A stretch of DNA of 37,411 bases from CAYGBM01 sp964348225. Lineage in GTDB: Bacteria; Patescibacteriota; Minisyncoccia; Minisyncoccales; CG1-02-41-26. A model generated the notes under the pieces. That model did no database searches and was not told the DNA's origin. It was given only the letters and a program-made list of their open reading frames with translations. Positions within the stretch are counted from its first letter, which is position 1. Every line of letters starts with the position of its first letter. This document shows positions 7,080-15,423 of the stretch, one piece after another. A program made the translations under genes and the position numbers. Where the stretch lies: NCBI GenBank assembly GCA_964348225.1, contig CAYGBM010000034.1, positions 1 through 37,411 on the forward strand, given 5' to 3'.

Positions 7080-7769
7080 ATGTCAGTTCAGAACGAGTCA
7101 GCTTACAAAATTTCAGCCTCTTTGATGTGCGCTGATTTAGGGAATTTAAGAGAAGAGCTTAAGAAATTAGAGCAAGCAGGCATTGATTGGCTGCATATTG
7201 ATATTATGGATGGGCACTTTGTGCCCAATCTTACTTTTGGGCCTGATTTTGTAAGAAGGGTTAGGCAGACAACCAATCTGCCCTTGGATATTCACCTGAT
7301 GGTTGAACATCCTGGGCGTTATATTGATGTTTGGCAAGCAGCAGCCAACGATGTTATTTCTTTTCATATTGAAGCTACAAAACACCCCCAAAGGGTTTTA
7401 GAGCAGATTAAATCAAAGGGAGCAAAGGCGGCTATTGCTTTAAACCCTGCAACTATGTTGGGTTCAGTTGAATACATTTTAGATGAATTGGATATGCTCG
7501 TTGTAATGACAGTTAACCCGGGGTTTGCTGGCCAAAAGTGGATTCCCTCAACCAAAGAAAAGGTTGGCAGGTTAAAAGAGGTTATTAAAAAGAGGGGACT
7601 CAGACTTGATATTCAGGTTGATGGTAATATTGGCGAGCACAATATTGCTTTATTGAGGCGAGCTGGGGCTGATGTTTTTGTTGGGGGTAGTTCCAGTGTT
7701 TTTGCTGACCCAAATTATTCAGAGAATATTTCCAGAATGCGCAAACTTATTGTCCAAGACAAGAATTAG
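7080..7769 (+). CDS. rpe: Ribulose-phosphate 3-epimerase
   Basis: 229 residues, the normal length for this TIM-barrel enzyme that interconverts ribulose-5-phosphate and xylulose-5-phosphate. Visible signatures are ISASLMCADLGNL at the first strand, WLHIDIMDGHFVPNLTFGP (catalytic Asp and metal His), LDIHLMVEHP, VMTVNPGFAGQKWI (phosphate-gripping loop region), QVDGNI (second catalytic Asp) and FVGGSSSVF. It lies between the ZIP transporter and an amino-sugar gene pair in the same direction, suggesting a small sugar-phosphate unit. The stop codon is three bases before a GTCAGAC palindrome. Confidence 0.95.
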   Translation: MSVQNESAYKISASLMCADLGNLREELKKLEQAGIDWLHIDIMDGHFVPNLTFGPDFVRRVRQTTNLPLDIHLMVEHPGRYIDVWQAAANDVISFHIEATKHPQRVLEQIKSKGAKAAIALNPATMLGSVEYILDELDMLVVMTVNPGFAGQKWIPSTKEKVGRLKEVIKKRGLRLDIQVDGNIGEHNIALLRRAGADVFVGGSSSVFADPNYSENISRMRKLIVQDKN

Positions 7770-7771
7770 GG

Positions 7772-7799
7772 TTAGGGTCAGACCTATGTCAGACCCTAA
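7772..7799. repeat. GTCAGAC palindrome, copy 1
   Basis: Imperfect palindrome with arms TTAGGGTC and GACCCTAA, the inner GAC/GTC also pairing, one mismatch and a 4-nt loop. It differs from copy 3 (29123-29148) at only two positions over 26 bases. It sits in the short gap between rpe and the PIG-L gene. Confidence 0.8.
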
Positions 7800-7834
7800 A
7801 ACAACAGAGACCTGCTCTCTGTTTCTCTGTGCTT

Positions 7835-8593
7835 ATGGAAGAGAAATTAAATATTTACAGTGCTGTCGGGCTGCCCAATAACCTGCCCGATTCTGTGGAA
7901 ATAAAGGAATTCCCAAAAAATAAAAAGATCGTCCTGATTTCTCCTCATTCAGATGATATCTCTGTTTCTTGCGGAGGGACTGTAACCGTGCTCAGCCGTT
8001 TTAACAAGGTTGTGCCTGTTGTTTTGTTTTCTGGTTATAGAGGAGTTGAAGGAAAAACAAAGGAAGAAGCTATTAAGATTAGGGAGGAGGAGATGCTCGA
8101 AGAGTCTGGAATCTTGCAGACCAAAAAACCAATTTTTTTGAGGCTGGGATCTTATGATGATGTTAGCTCTTCACAAATAGAAGAAGACATAGAGGCATTA
8201 AAAAAGTGTCTCTCAGAGCAAAAACCAGATATTATGTTTTTGCCAAAAAAAGACGACCTTCACCCAAGGCATAAATTGGCAGCAGATATTACTTTGAGAG
8301 CCTTGGATTTTCCCTGCCGATTGTTTTTTTATGAAAACCCCTGGTCAGCTATTGGTGCTTTTGAATTTAATGCTGTTTTTGTTCTTTCTGAAAAAGAAAT
8401 TTCCAATAAAGTTAAAGCGATTCAGCAGCACAGCTCCCAATTGGAGAGGACGCGCTTTGATAAAGCAGCCAGAAGCTTGGCTGAATTCAGGGGCGTTATT
8501 GTGCCAGAGCAAAGAATATTTGGTTATGGCAGAGACGGCAGCAAGTTTCAGAATATTTTTATCGAAGCCTTCAAAGAAGTAGTGTCAGACTAG
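7835..8593 (+). CDS. PIG-L (LmbE-like) family deacetylase
   Basis: 252 residues from ATG 7835; a GTG six bases upstream is possible but less likely. The fold starts after ~30 residues with KIVLISPHSDDISVSCGG. This corresponds to the family motif PHPDDE, with H38 and D41 as zinc ligands, but the Pro is Ser and the Glu is Ile. The second motif HPRH (H143, H146) supplies the third zinc ligand. Members remove N-acetyl groups from GlcNAc-type sugars or conjugates. nagB lies 27 bases downstream, so a deacetylase-deaminase pathway for N-acetylglucosamine phosphate is plausible (inference). The last codons and stop lie inside a 37-bp palindrome, which may have replaced the original gene end. Confidence 0.8.
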   Translation: MEEKLNIYSAVGLPNNLPDSVEIKEFPKNKKIVLISPHSDDISVSCGGTVTVLSRFNKVVPVVLFSGYRGVEGKTKEEAIKIREEEMLEESGILQTKKPIFLRLGSYDDVSSSQIEEDIEALKKCLSEQKPDIMFLPKKDDLHPRHKLAADITLRALDFPCRLFFYENPWSAIGAFEFNAVFVLSEKEISNKVKAIQQHSSQLERTRFDKAARSLAEFRGVIVPEQRIFGYGRDGSKFQNIFIEAFKEVVSD

Positions 8594-8616
8594 TGTCTGA
8601 CACTAGTCTGACACTA
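8580..8616. repeat. GTCAGAC palindrome, copy 2 (37 bp, perfect arms)
   Basis: Two perfect 18-bp arms (beginning TAGTGTCAGACTAG) surround a single central T. Inside each arm the unit AGTGTCAGACT recurs, so the element is also a nested repeat. It supplies the last three codons and the TAG stop of the PIG-L gene and ends four bases before the nagB ATG. It shares the GTCAGAC core with copies at 7772 and 29123. Confidence 0.85.
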
Positions 8617-8620
8617 AAAT

Positions 8621-9346
8621 ATGAAGATAGTTGTTAAAAAAGATTATCAGGAGTTAAGCAGGGAAGCAGCTGAAATTGTTAAAAAAAGAATCCAGGCAAA
8701 GCCTGATATTGTTTTGGGTTTGCCTACTGGTTCAACGCCTCTGGGGCTTTACAAAGAATTGGCAAGAGCCTACAAAAAAGAAGAGCTGGACTTTTCTCAA
8801 GTGAGCAGTTTTAATTTAGATGAGTATTTTGGCTTGGAAGCGTCTCATCCGCAAAGCTATCATTTTTATATGGAAAAGAATTTCTTTTCGCTGGTTAATA
8901 TAAGAAAGGAGAATGTTTTTATTCCAGACGGTAAAACATCAGACCTTGAAAATCATTGCCAATGCTATGAGGAAAAAATAAAAGAGAGGGGCGGGATTGA
9001 TTTGCAGATCTTAGGGATTGGCAGAAACGGGCATATTGGCTTTAATGAACCTGGCAGCAGTTTTAACTCAAGAACAAGGCTGGTAAGGTTAGCTCAAGAA
9101 ACCATTGAAGATAACTCAAGGTTTTTTAAGAGCCTTGCTGATGTACCCACAAGAGCTATAACAATGGGTTTGGCAACCATTATGGAAAGCAAGGATTGTT
9201 TATTGCTTGCGTCTGGTCAAGCGAGGAGCGAAAGAATTTCTAGAGCATTAAAGGGCCCTGTTAGCCCTGATTTTCCCGGCTCTATTTTGCAAAAACACCG
9301 AAACCTCACAGTGATTCTAGATAAAGAAGCAGCTTCTTTTCTTTGA
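8621..9346 (+). CDS. nagB: Glucosamine-6-phosphate deaminase
   Basis: 241 residues, the usual bacterial length. The enzyme converts glucosamine-6-phosphate to fructose-6-phosphate and ammonia. Visible motifs are LGLPTGSTPLGLYKEL (phosphate and sugar binding), FNLDEYFGL (catalytic Asp), LGIGRNGHIGFNEPGS (catalytic His loop and Glu) and TMGLATIMESKDCLLLASG. It follows the PIG-L deacetylase, and a strong terminator follows it. No nagA is seen; the adjacent deacetylase may fill that step. The start ATG is four bases after a large palindrome, with no SD. Confidence 0.95.
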   Translation: MKIVVKKDYQELSREAAEIVKKRIQAKPDIVLGLPTGSTPLGLYKELARAYKKEELDFSQVSSFNLDEYFGLEASHPQSYHFYMEKNFFSLVNIRKENVFIPDGKTSDLENHCQCYEEKIKERGGIDLQILGIGRNGHIGFNEPGSSFNSRTRLVRLAQETIEDNSRFFKSLADVPTRAITMGLATIMESKDCLLLASGQARSERISRALKGPVSPDFPGSILQKHRNLTVILDKEAASFL

Positions 9347-9367
9347 GCCTTCTTTAGGCTTACAGCA

Positions 9368-9412
9368 AATAAAAAAACTACCCGAGGGAAATCTTGGGGT
9401 AGTTTTTTTATT
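9368..9412. terminator. Bidirectional terminator, 16-bp perfect stem
   Basis: Arms AATAAAAAAACTACCC and GGGTAGTTTTTTTATT with a 13-base loop, flanked by A and T tracts. It ends nagB on the plus strand and the ABC permease gene on the minus strand. The minus-strand stop codon (9408-9410) lies inside the right arm. Confidence 0.92.
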
Positions 9413-10646
9413 CGTAACGTAAAGCTTCGATGGGGCTTTTTTTGGAGGCGGTGCGAGCAGGGTAGAGCCCGAACAGGAGTCCGACACAGCCAGAAACTGC
9501 CAAGCCAAGAATAATTGCTTGCAAAGACAGGGTGAAAGCCCAGCCAGAAGCCACAAACTTGCTCAGAGCAAGGGAGGCTGTAAACGAAAAACCAGCGCCC
9601 AGTAAAATGCCAATAATGCCACCAGTGCATGTTAACATAACTGCTTCCAAAAGAAATTGGGTTAAGATGTTTCCTTCAGTAGCTCCGAGCGCCTTTCTTA
9701 AGCCAATTTCGTGGGTTCTTTCTGTTACTGAAACAAGCATAATGTTCATAATGCCTATTCCTCCAACCACCAAAGAAATGGCAGCTACAGCACCCAAGAG
9801 AGCCGTTAAAATGCCAGTAATTGTTTTTACTTGTTCTGCTATTTCTGCTTGGCTCATTACATGAAAGTCGTCTTTGTCAGGGTCAGTAATGCCGTGAAGT
9901 TCTCTTAAGGTTAATTTGATTTCTTCAACCACTCTTGGAATAATTTCTTCTGATTCTGCTTGGGCTAAGATAGCGTGGAAGTGGCTAATGCCCAAGAGAT
10001 AATGCTGGGCTGTGGTGTAGGGGATTACTGCCATTTCATCAACATTGAGCATAGCCACTTGTCCCTTTGGGGCAATAACCCCTATTACTCTGAAGGTTTT
10101 GTTCTTCATTTTCACTTTTTGCCCAAGTGCGTCTGAAGTGCCAAAAAGCTCTTCTCTGATTTCTGAGCCAAGGATAACTACGGTTGCTCGCTGTTTTACA
10201 TCGTTTTCATCAAAAAAGGCTCCTTCAGCTGGCTTAACATCAAGCATTTTGGTGATGTTTGGGGACACACCCAAGATATTGGCCCTAAAGGTTTCCCCCT
10301 GATAGCTGAGGGTGCCGGGCACCATTACTGTTGGCGCTAAAGCAGCAATGCCTGAAACATTGCTTTTGTTTGAGAGGGCTTTGAGCTCTTCTGTCCCTAT
10401 TGAATCGCTGAACATTTCAGCAAAGTCCGCGGGACCTTTTGGTTCTCGTCCCGGTTCAATTGAAATGGTTTGTGAGCCAAGCCCTCTGAGCTGGCTCAGA
10501 ATGAGCTCTTGGGCTCCCTTTCCAACAGACATAATAATTATAATAGAGGTTATGCCAATGACAATGCCAAGAATGGTAAGGGCAGAGCGGCTTTTATGGG
10601 CTGTGAGCCCGGAAATGGCTGTTTTGATTGAATAGATAAATTTCAT
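9408..10646 (-). CDS. MacB-type ABC transporter permease
   Basis: 412 residues with the MacB/FtsX layout: one membrane segment near residues 20-45 (SALTILGIVIGITSIIIIMSVG), a large extracytoplasmic MacB_PCD-like domain (about 50-275), then three membrane segments, including the family signature VGGIGIMNIMLVSVTERTHEIGLRKALGA and a C-terminal PARTASKKSPIEALRYE. These proteins work by mechanotransmission with a partner ATPase and a fusion protein rather than by moving substrates through the membrane. It is the last of three exporter genes, 12 bases after the ATPase gene. The substrate is unknown. Confidence 0.9.
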   Translation of the reverse strand: MKFIYSIKTAISGLTAHKSRSALTILGIVIGITSIIIIMSVGKGAQELILSQLRGLGSQTISIEPGREPKGPADFAEMFSDSIGTEELKALSNKSNVSGIAALAPTVMVPGTLSYQGETFRANILGVSPNITKMLDVKPAEGAFFDENDVKQRATVVILGSEIREELFGTSDALGQKVKMKNKTFRVIGVIAPKGQVAMLNVDEMAVIPYTTAQHYLLGISHFHAILAQAESEEIIPRVVEEIKLTLRELHGITDPDKDDFHVMSQAEIAEQVKTITGILTALLGAVAAISLVVGGIGIMNIMLVSVTERTHEIGLRKALGATEGNILTQFLLEAVMLTCTGGIIGILLGAGFSFTASLALSKFVASGWAFTLSLQAIILGLAVSGCVGLLFGLYPARTASKKSPIEALRYE

Positions 10647-10658
10647 AATTGTTGTGCC

Positions 10659-11378
10659 TTATTTCTTGAAACTATCCCGGGCGTTTTTCCGGCGGTGGTC
10701 CACTTCTCTGTCGCTTTCGATTTTACCGTCTTTCAGGCTGATGACCCTTTCAGCGTATTCAGCAGTATAGGTTTCGTGGGTAATCAGCAAAACAGTATGG
10801 CCTTTGTTGTTGAGGTCTTCTATAAGCTCCATTATCTGGCTGCCTGATTTTGAATCAAGGTTGCCGGTTGGTTCGTCAGCAAAAATCACTTGGGGATCGT
10901 TTACTAGAGCTCTGGCAATAGCCACCCTTTGTTTCTCTCCCCCTGAAAGTTGGGAAGGGTCGTGCTTGACGCGGTGAGAAAGCCCGACTTGGTCAATGGC
11001 TTTCAGCGCTATTTCGTCCCATAAAGATTCTTTGAGGCCAGAATAAAGCAGGGGTAGTTTAACATTTTCAAGCACGCTAGCTCTAGGAAGAAGGTTAAAC
11101 ATCTGGAAAATAAACCCCATTTTTTTGTTTCTTACATGAGCAACCTCTGCTTTTGAATAATCGTCCATTGTTTTGCCGTCAAACCGATATGTGCCCTTGG
11201 TTTGTTGATCTAAAAAGCCCAAAAGATGAAGCAGGGTTGATTTGCCAGAGCCAGAAGGACCCATAATAGCGACGAACTCGCCCCCTGATATGTCAAAAGA
11301 AACCCCGCGAAGAGCACGGGTTTCTGTTTCACCATCAAAGTATGTCTTTACAAGATTTTTTGCTTCAATTAACGGCAT
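10659..11378 (-). CDS. MacB/LolD-type ABC transporter ATPase
   Basis: 239 residues. Walker A GPSGSGKST at 40-48, Q-loop FQMFNLLP, signature LSGGEKQR near 143, Walker B VIFADEPTGNLDSKSG and the switch histidine in LLITHE are all intact, so it should hydrolyse ATP. The DEPTGNLD form is typical of the MacB/LolD/FtsE subfamily. It sits between the fusion protein gene (7 bases upstream) and the permease gene (12 bases downstream), forming a standard tripartite set. The C-terminal DREVDHRRKNARDSFKK is a basic tail beyond the usual domain end. Confidence 0.95.
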   Translation of the reverse strand: MPLIEAKNLVKTYFDGETETRALRGVSFDISGGEFVAIMGPSGSGKSTLLHLLGFLDQQTKGTYRFDGKTMDDYSKAEVAHVRNKKMGFIFQMFNLLPRASVLENVKLPLLYSGLKESLWDEIALKAIDQVGLSHRVKHDPSQLSGGEKQRVAIARALVNDPQVIFADEPTGNLDSKSGSQIMELIEDLNNKGHTVLLITHETYTAEYAERVISLKDGKIESDREVDHRRKNARDSFKK

Positions 11379-11385
11379 GCTTATT

Positions 11386-13059
11386 TCATTCTTCTTCTAT
11401 GAATGTTATCACTCTGTCGCCTTGATTTATTCCTCGGATGATTTCTATATTTCCATCAGAGCCCCTAATGCCTGTTTGAACTTCTACCTCTTTTATTGTA
11501 TTCTCAGCGCCCACTAGTATCCTTACTATTTTTTGCCCGTTTTTGTTGATTACTGCCCTGGCTGGCACAGCAATTACATTTTCTTTCTCAGCAGTTAAAA
11601 TATCTATGTCAGCTGTCATACCTGATTTGATGCGGGGGTCTTCCTGGGTGAACTGGACAGTTGTTTTATAAGTAGCCACTCCCTCAATTACAGTTTCAGC
11701 TGGGTCAATTTTTATTACTTTGCCAGAGAACATTTCATCTGGGAAAGCGTCTAAAGAAATTTCTACTTTGTCTTGTATGTTTACTTTTCCTATGTCAACC
11801 TCTGGTATGTCTGCTTCTATTTGAAAACCACCCTTACAAATTAAAGAAACAGCAGGGGAGTTGGCTGTTGTTTTTATGATTTCGCCCTCTTCGTTTTGAA
11901 TTTCGGTTATGGTGCCATCGCAAAGGGCAGTTAATTGAGCTTTGGCTAATTGGGCTCTGGCTGCTGTAAGGTTGGCTTCAGCTTGGATTAATTGGGCTTT
12001 TGCTAAGTCAATATCTTCCTGTCGAGCAGGAGCCTTGATTTCTGCCAGTTTGTCTTGGGCGCTTTTTAAATCTCCTTGAGCCACCTTTAGGGAGTTTTCA
12101 GCAGAATCCCTGCTGGTTTTGGCAGTGTTAATGTTGTAGTCGTTAGTTATTTTGGTTGAAGAGATAGTTTGTTGATCATCCACAATGTCAGTTAAAGCAG
12201 TTGTGATGTATGACCTATGATTGTCTAAGGTGGTTTTGTCGGTGGAAGAAACAACAGTGTGATAAAGAGCTGATTCGCACGCTTCCCTGACAATTGCTAA
12301 AGCATCGCGGGTTTTTTCAAGAGCATCTTTCATTTCAGAAAGGGCCTTGTCAATGTCTTGGTTTGAAACGGTGGCTTTGGCAGTATCCAGATAGGGTTTT
12401 ACGCTGTTCATTGCTTGCTCTATTATTTGTTTGCTTGCTTTAACATTAAAGCTGTCTTGGTCTGAATAGTAAAAATAAGTTGTTTGAATTAGTTCAACAG
12501 CATTAAAGGCATTATAGATTTTAATATAGGCGTTATCTAAGGTGTTGAGGGCGTCCTCGTAAGCTGCTTTTAGGTCTTCTTTAGCGTCAGCTTCTATGTC
12601 TGTCAAATTTCGTTCAGCATTTTTCAGGGCAATTTGAGCATTCTCCAAAGCAATCCTGGCGTTATCTACCGCTGTTTCGTAAACCCGAATTTCCTCAGCG
12701 CTAGCGCCAGTTAAGGTTTTATCAAGTTTTGCTTGCGCCACATCCCGGGCTGCTTTTTTCTCCAAGACCTGGGCTTCTAATTCTGTTGTTTCAAGCATTA
12801 GCAAAACATCCCCTGTTTTAACCTCTTGCCCTATTTCAACTTTTATATCTTTTATTCTTCCTTGAACTTCAAACTCTAAATCCACTTTCCTTTGAGGGAT
12901 TACTTTACCGGTGGCTGATACTTTTTGACTGACTGTGGTTCTTTCAGCTTCAATAAATTCATAGGGCAGTTCCTCTGTTTTAGATAAATACTTATAGCTT
13001 ATTCCGGAAATCAATAAAACAACTACAACAAGGATAATGATTATTACTTTTTTAGACAT
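11386..13059 (-). CDS. MacA/HlyD-family membrane fusion protein with long coiled coil
   Basis: 557 residues. An N-terminal anchor (4-22) is followed by a split biotinyl-lipoyl domain (first half 45-92: VSATGKVIPQRKVDLEFEVQGR and VEIGQEVKTGDVLL). Alanine-rich helices then run from about 93 to 370, longer than usual for MacA and probably a long hairpin. The second lipoyl half (ALCDGTITEIQNEEGEII) and beta-barrel (PEVDIGKVNIQDKVEISLDAFPDE) follow, ending with a membrane-proximal domain (VPARAVINKNGQKIVRIL). A monoderm-like CPR cell has no outer membrane, so the protein probably spans the wall rather than docking on TolC; that is inference. It is 8 bases from the ECF-like gene and 7 from the ATPase gene. 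Confidence 0.9.
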   Translation of the reverse strand: MSKKVIIIILVVVVLLISGISYKYLSKTEELPYEFIEAERTTVSQKVSATGKVIPQRKVDLEFEVQGRIKDIKVEIGQEVKTGDVLLMLETTELEAQVLEKKAARDVAQAKLDKTLTGASAEEIRVYETAVDNARIALENAQIALKNAERNLTDIEADAKEDLKAAYEDALNTLDNAYIKIYNAFNAVELIQTTYFYYSDQDSFNVKASKQIIEQAMNSVKPYLDTAKATVSNQDIDKALSEMKDALEKTRDALAIVREACESALYHTVVSSTDKTTLDNHRSYITTALTDIVDDQQTISSTKITNDYNINTAKTSRDSAENSLKVAQGDLKSAQDKLAEIKAPARQEDIDLAKAQLIQAEANLTAARAQLAKAQLTALCDGTITEIQNEEGEIIKTTANSPAVSLICKGGFQIEADIPEVDIGKVNIQDKVEISLDAFPDEMFSGKVIKIDPAETVIEGVATYKTTVQFTQEDPRIKSGMTADIDILTAEKENVIAVPARAVINKNGQKIVRILVGAENTIKEVEVQTGIRGSDGNIEIIRGINQGDRVITFIEEE

Positions 13060-13067
13060 ATTTTTTG

Positions 13068-13634
13068 TTACTGCCTAAATAGTGTAGCATTTTTATTATT
13101 TTCTTTCAATGAGGCAACACGCAAAACCAGATAGGCGATTACGCCGCCAGCCAAGGCAGTTAGAAGCTGAGGCCAAGAGAGGATTGCCGCTGCCTTTTGA
13201 GCTACTGCTTGTTTTGTTATTAAATTAACAACCACAAAGCTTGTAGAGAAAAGAAAGAGGAATTTTAAAACGCTAGCTGATATTAGGCCTGTCCAGTAGC
13301 TTTTCTTGGCTTCAAGATTTCTTTTTCTTACATAGTTAAAGACAAGCACTAAAATCACATTGCTCATCATAATAAAAGGCACCATTGGCGCTAGGGCTTG
13401 AGGTAACAGCCCAACAGACAGAGCAATTAAGCTCGGGATTAAAGCAATTAAAACTGCCCCTTGGGTTCCCAAAATCACAGTGGCTATGAAAAGGACAGCA
13501 TTGACAATAGGCCCGGTAATCGGCTGGCTGTGGATTAGGGCCGGCGTTATGCTGGCTACAGCCAGCAGGCTGGCGAATTGAGCCAAAACAATAATTTTGG
13601 CTTTTGGAAGAGAGAGAATTTTTGTTTCAAGCAT
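13068..13634 (-). CDS. Polytopic membrane protein, ECF S-component-like
   Basis: 188 residues with about five or six membrane helices. The pattern ITGPIVNAVLFIATVILGTQGAVLIALIPSLIALSVGLLPQALAPMVPFIMMSN resembles substrate-binding S components of ECF vitamin transporters (a glycine-rich first half followed by an LAPMVPFI-type helix). Relatives are sometimes found beside [FeFe] hydrogenase genes. It lies 65 bases after hydA-like and 8 bases before the fusion protein gene. No ECF ATPase or T component is in the window. The ligand is unknown, and the family call is from overall pattern only. Confidence 0.55.
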   Translation of the reverse strand: MLETKILSLPKAKIIVLAQFASLLAVASITPALIHSQPITGPIVNAVLFIATVILGTQGAVLIALIPSLIALSVGLLPQALAPMVPFIMMSNVILVLVFNYVRKRNLEAKKSYWTGLISASVLKFLFLFSTSFVVVNLITKQAVAQKAAAILSWPQLLTALAGGVIAYLVLRVASLKENNKNATLFRQ

Positions 13635-13699
13635 TTTTGTTCTAAGGGTTTTTAGATTTAAGTTGTGGTTTTAACTTTTGACCTTTTAGTTTTTAGCTT

Positions 13700-15421
13700 T
13701 TATCTATCGTATTCCGCATGGCAGACCTTTTGGGTAATTTGTTCATTTGTTAAGAATTCTTTGTAAATTTTTTCAACAACAGGGTTATCAGAAGCCCTTC
13801 TTACTCTTTTTTTAGCGTCAATCTCATAAAGTCCTTCTGCTCTTTGCTGTCTTATCTTGCCATCTGTTGGCAGGGGTTGTCCTCCACCGCCAATACATCC
13901 TCCGGGGCAAGCCATCACCTCAACACAGGAATAGCTGTATGGCTTTTTCTTTAACTCCTCTAAAAGCTTTTTGGCTGCCCCCGTGCCATTAACAATTGCC
14001 ACTTTTAATTTTCTTCTAATGGTTGGAGTGTTAGAGAAACAAGGAATTTCAACTTTTATATCAGCTGTTTTAAAGCTTTCTTGTCCCCTTACATCTTTGA
14101 AATTTATTTTAGGCTTTTTGCTACATTGTATTTCAGCAAAAGCATTTCTCAGAGCTGATTCCATAACCCCGCCGCTTGCTCCATATATTACACCAGCTCC
14201 TGAGGGTATGCCCAGGGGGTTATCCAATTTTCTTGGTCGTATCGTTCTTAAATTTATTTTGTGCTTCAAGAAAAGCCGGCTGAGCTCCCTTGTTGTTAGA
14301 ACATAATCCACTGGCTTTAATTCGTCAATCAAGAATTCTTTTCTGGTTATTTCGTACTTTTTGGCAACACAGGGCATTACTGAAACAACTATTATTTTTT
14401 CAGGAGGTATATTTTGATTTCTTGCCCAATATGTTTTTATTAAGCCCCCTGAGATAATGTGGGGAGGTCGGGCAGTAGCTAAGTTGGAGAGAAACTCAGG
14501 GTAATAAACCTCAACAAATCTTACCCAGGCTGGGCAGCAGGAAGAAAACATAGTAAAATATTTTTCTCCCTTAATTTTTTCAACCATTTCTTTTGCTTCC
14601 TCAGCCGTTGTAAAATCAGCACCCACTGAAACGTCAAAAACCTTATCTGCCCCTAGCTTTTTAATGCCAGCTGCTATTTTTTCAGTAATTGCTTCACCAG
14701 GCGATATTCCAAAATCTTGGCCAATACTTGTTCTAATAGACGGAGCTATTTGAAATACCAAAACAGCCTTCTTGTCCTTTGTAGCTTTAGCCAGGGCAGA
14801 TTCGATTTCCTCGAATTCTCCCACACCCTCAAAAGCGCCCACCGGGCAATGCACCAAGCACTGGCCGCAGTAAATACACTCCTTTTTCTTTGAAGGTACA
14901 ACCTGGAAAAAGGTATCTTTTTCTTTCAGCTCCAAATAATCCACCCCTTGCTTGTGGCACACCTCAATGCAGTTGCGACAGTCAATACATTTTGAGCTGT
15001 CAAATATTAAAGCTGGACCAAATTTATAAGTGGGATAATCGGTTTTGCGGTCTTTAAACTTGGTTATTTCAACCTTGTATTTCTTTGCCAGGTTGAGCAG
15101 CTCACAGTTGTAGTTCCAAACGCAGTCATCACATTCTTCTTTATGCTGGGCGAACAAAAGTTCTAAGTTTGTTTTTCTTAACTTTTTTAGGGTGGGGGAT
15201 TCAGTTTTAATTTTCATGCCTGGTTTTACTTTGGTTGAGCAAGCAGGCTGGGGGCATTTTTCTCCCTTGATTTCAACAACACATATCCTGCAGTTAGGCT
15301 CAATAGGTAAGTCTGAATGATAACAAAGAGCTGGAATTTCAATTCCATTTTCTTTAGCTACCTCAAGAATAGTCTGCCCTTGTTTAGCTTTTACTTTTTT
15401 GTTGTTGATGGTTATTTGCAT
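13700..15421 (-). CDS. hydA: [FeFe] hydrogenase catalytic subunit
   Basis: 573 residues with a full M3-type layout. There is a plant-type [2Fe-2S] domain (C33, C44, C47, C61), a His-Cys3 [4Fe-4S] motif (H93, C97, C100, C106) and two [4Fe-4S] sites (C145/148/151/155 and C182/185/188/192). The H-cluster domain has FSSCCPAW (C295, C296), MPCVAKK (C351) and MACPGGC (C505, C509). All expected H-cluster ligands are present, so it is probably active in making or using H2. The partner gene upstream ends two bases before the ATG. Such pairs usually work as NAD(H)-linked enzymes. The maturases HydE, HydF and HydG are not in the window. The second-shell motif ARPP (317-320) differs from the more common KSP (see findings). 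Confidence 0.92.
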   Translation of the reverse strand: MQITINNKKVKAKQGQTILEVAKENGIEIPALCYHSDLPIEPNCRICVVEIKGEKCPQPACSTKVKPGMKIKTESPTLKKLRKTNLELLFAQHKEECDDCVWNYNCELLNLAKKYKVEITKFKDRKTDYPTYKFGPALIFDSSKCIDCRNCIEVCHKQGVDYLELKEKDTFFQVVPSKKKECIYCGQCLVHCPVGAFEGVGEFEEIESALAKATKDKKAVLVFQIAPSIRTSIGQDFGISPGEAITEKIAAGIKKLGADKVFDVSVGADFTTAEEAKEMVEKIKGEKYFTMFSSCCPAWVRFVEVYYPEFLSNLATARPPHIISGGLIKTYWARNQNIPPEKIIVVSVMPCVAKKYEITRKEFLIDELKPVDYVLTTRELSRLFLKHKINLRTIRPRKLDNPLGIPSGAGVIYGASGGVMESALRNAFAEIQCSKKPKINFKDVRGQESFKTADIKVEIPCFSNTPTIRRKLKVAIVNGTGAAKKLLEELKKKPYSYSCVEVMACPGGCIGGGGQPLPTDGKIRQQRAEGLYEIDAKKRVRRASDNPVVEKIYKEFLTNEQITQKVCHAEYDR

Positions 15422-15423
15422 TG

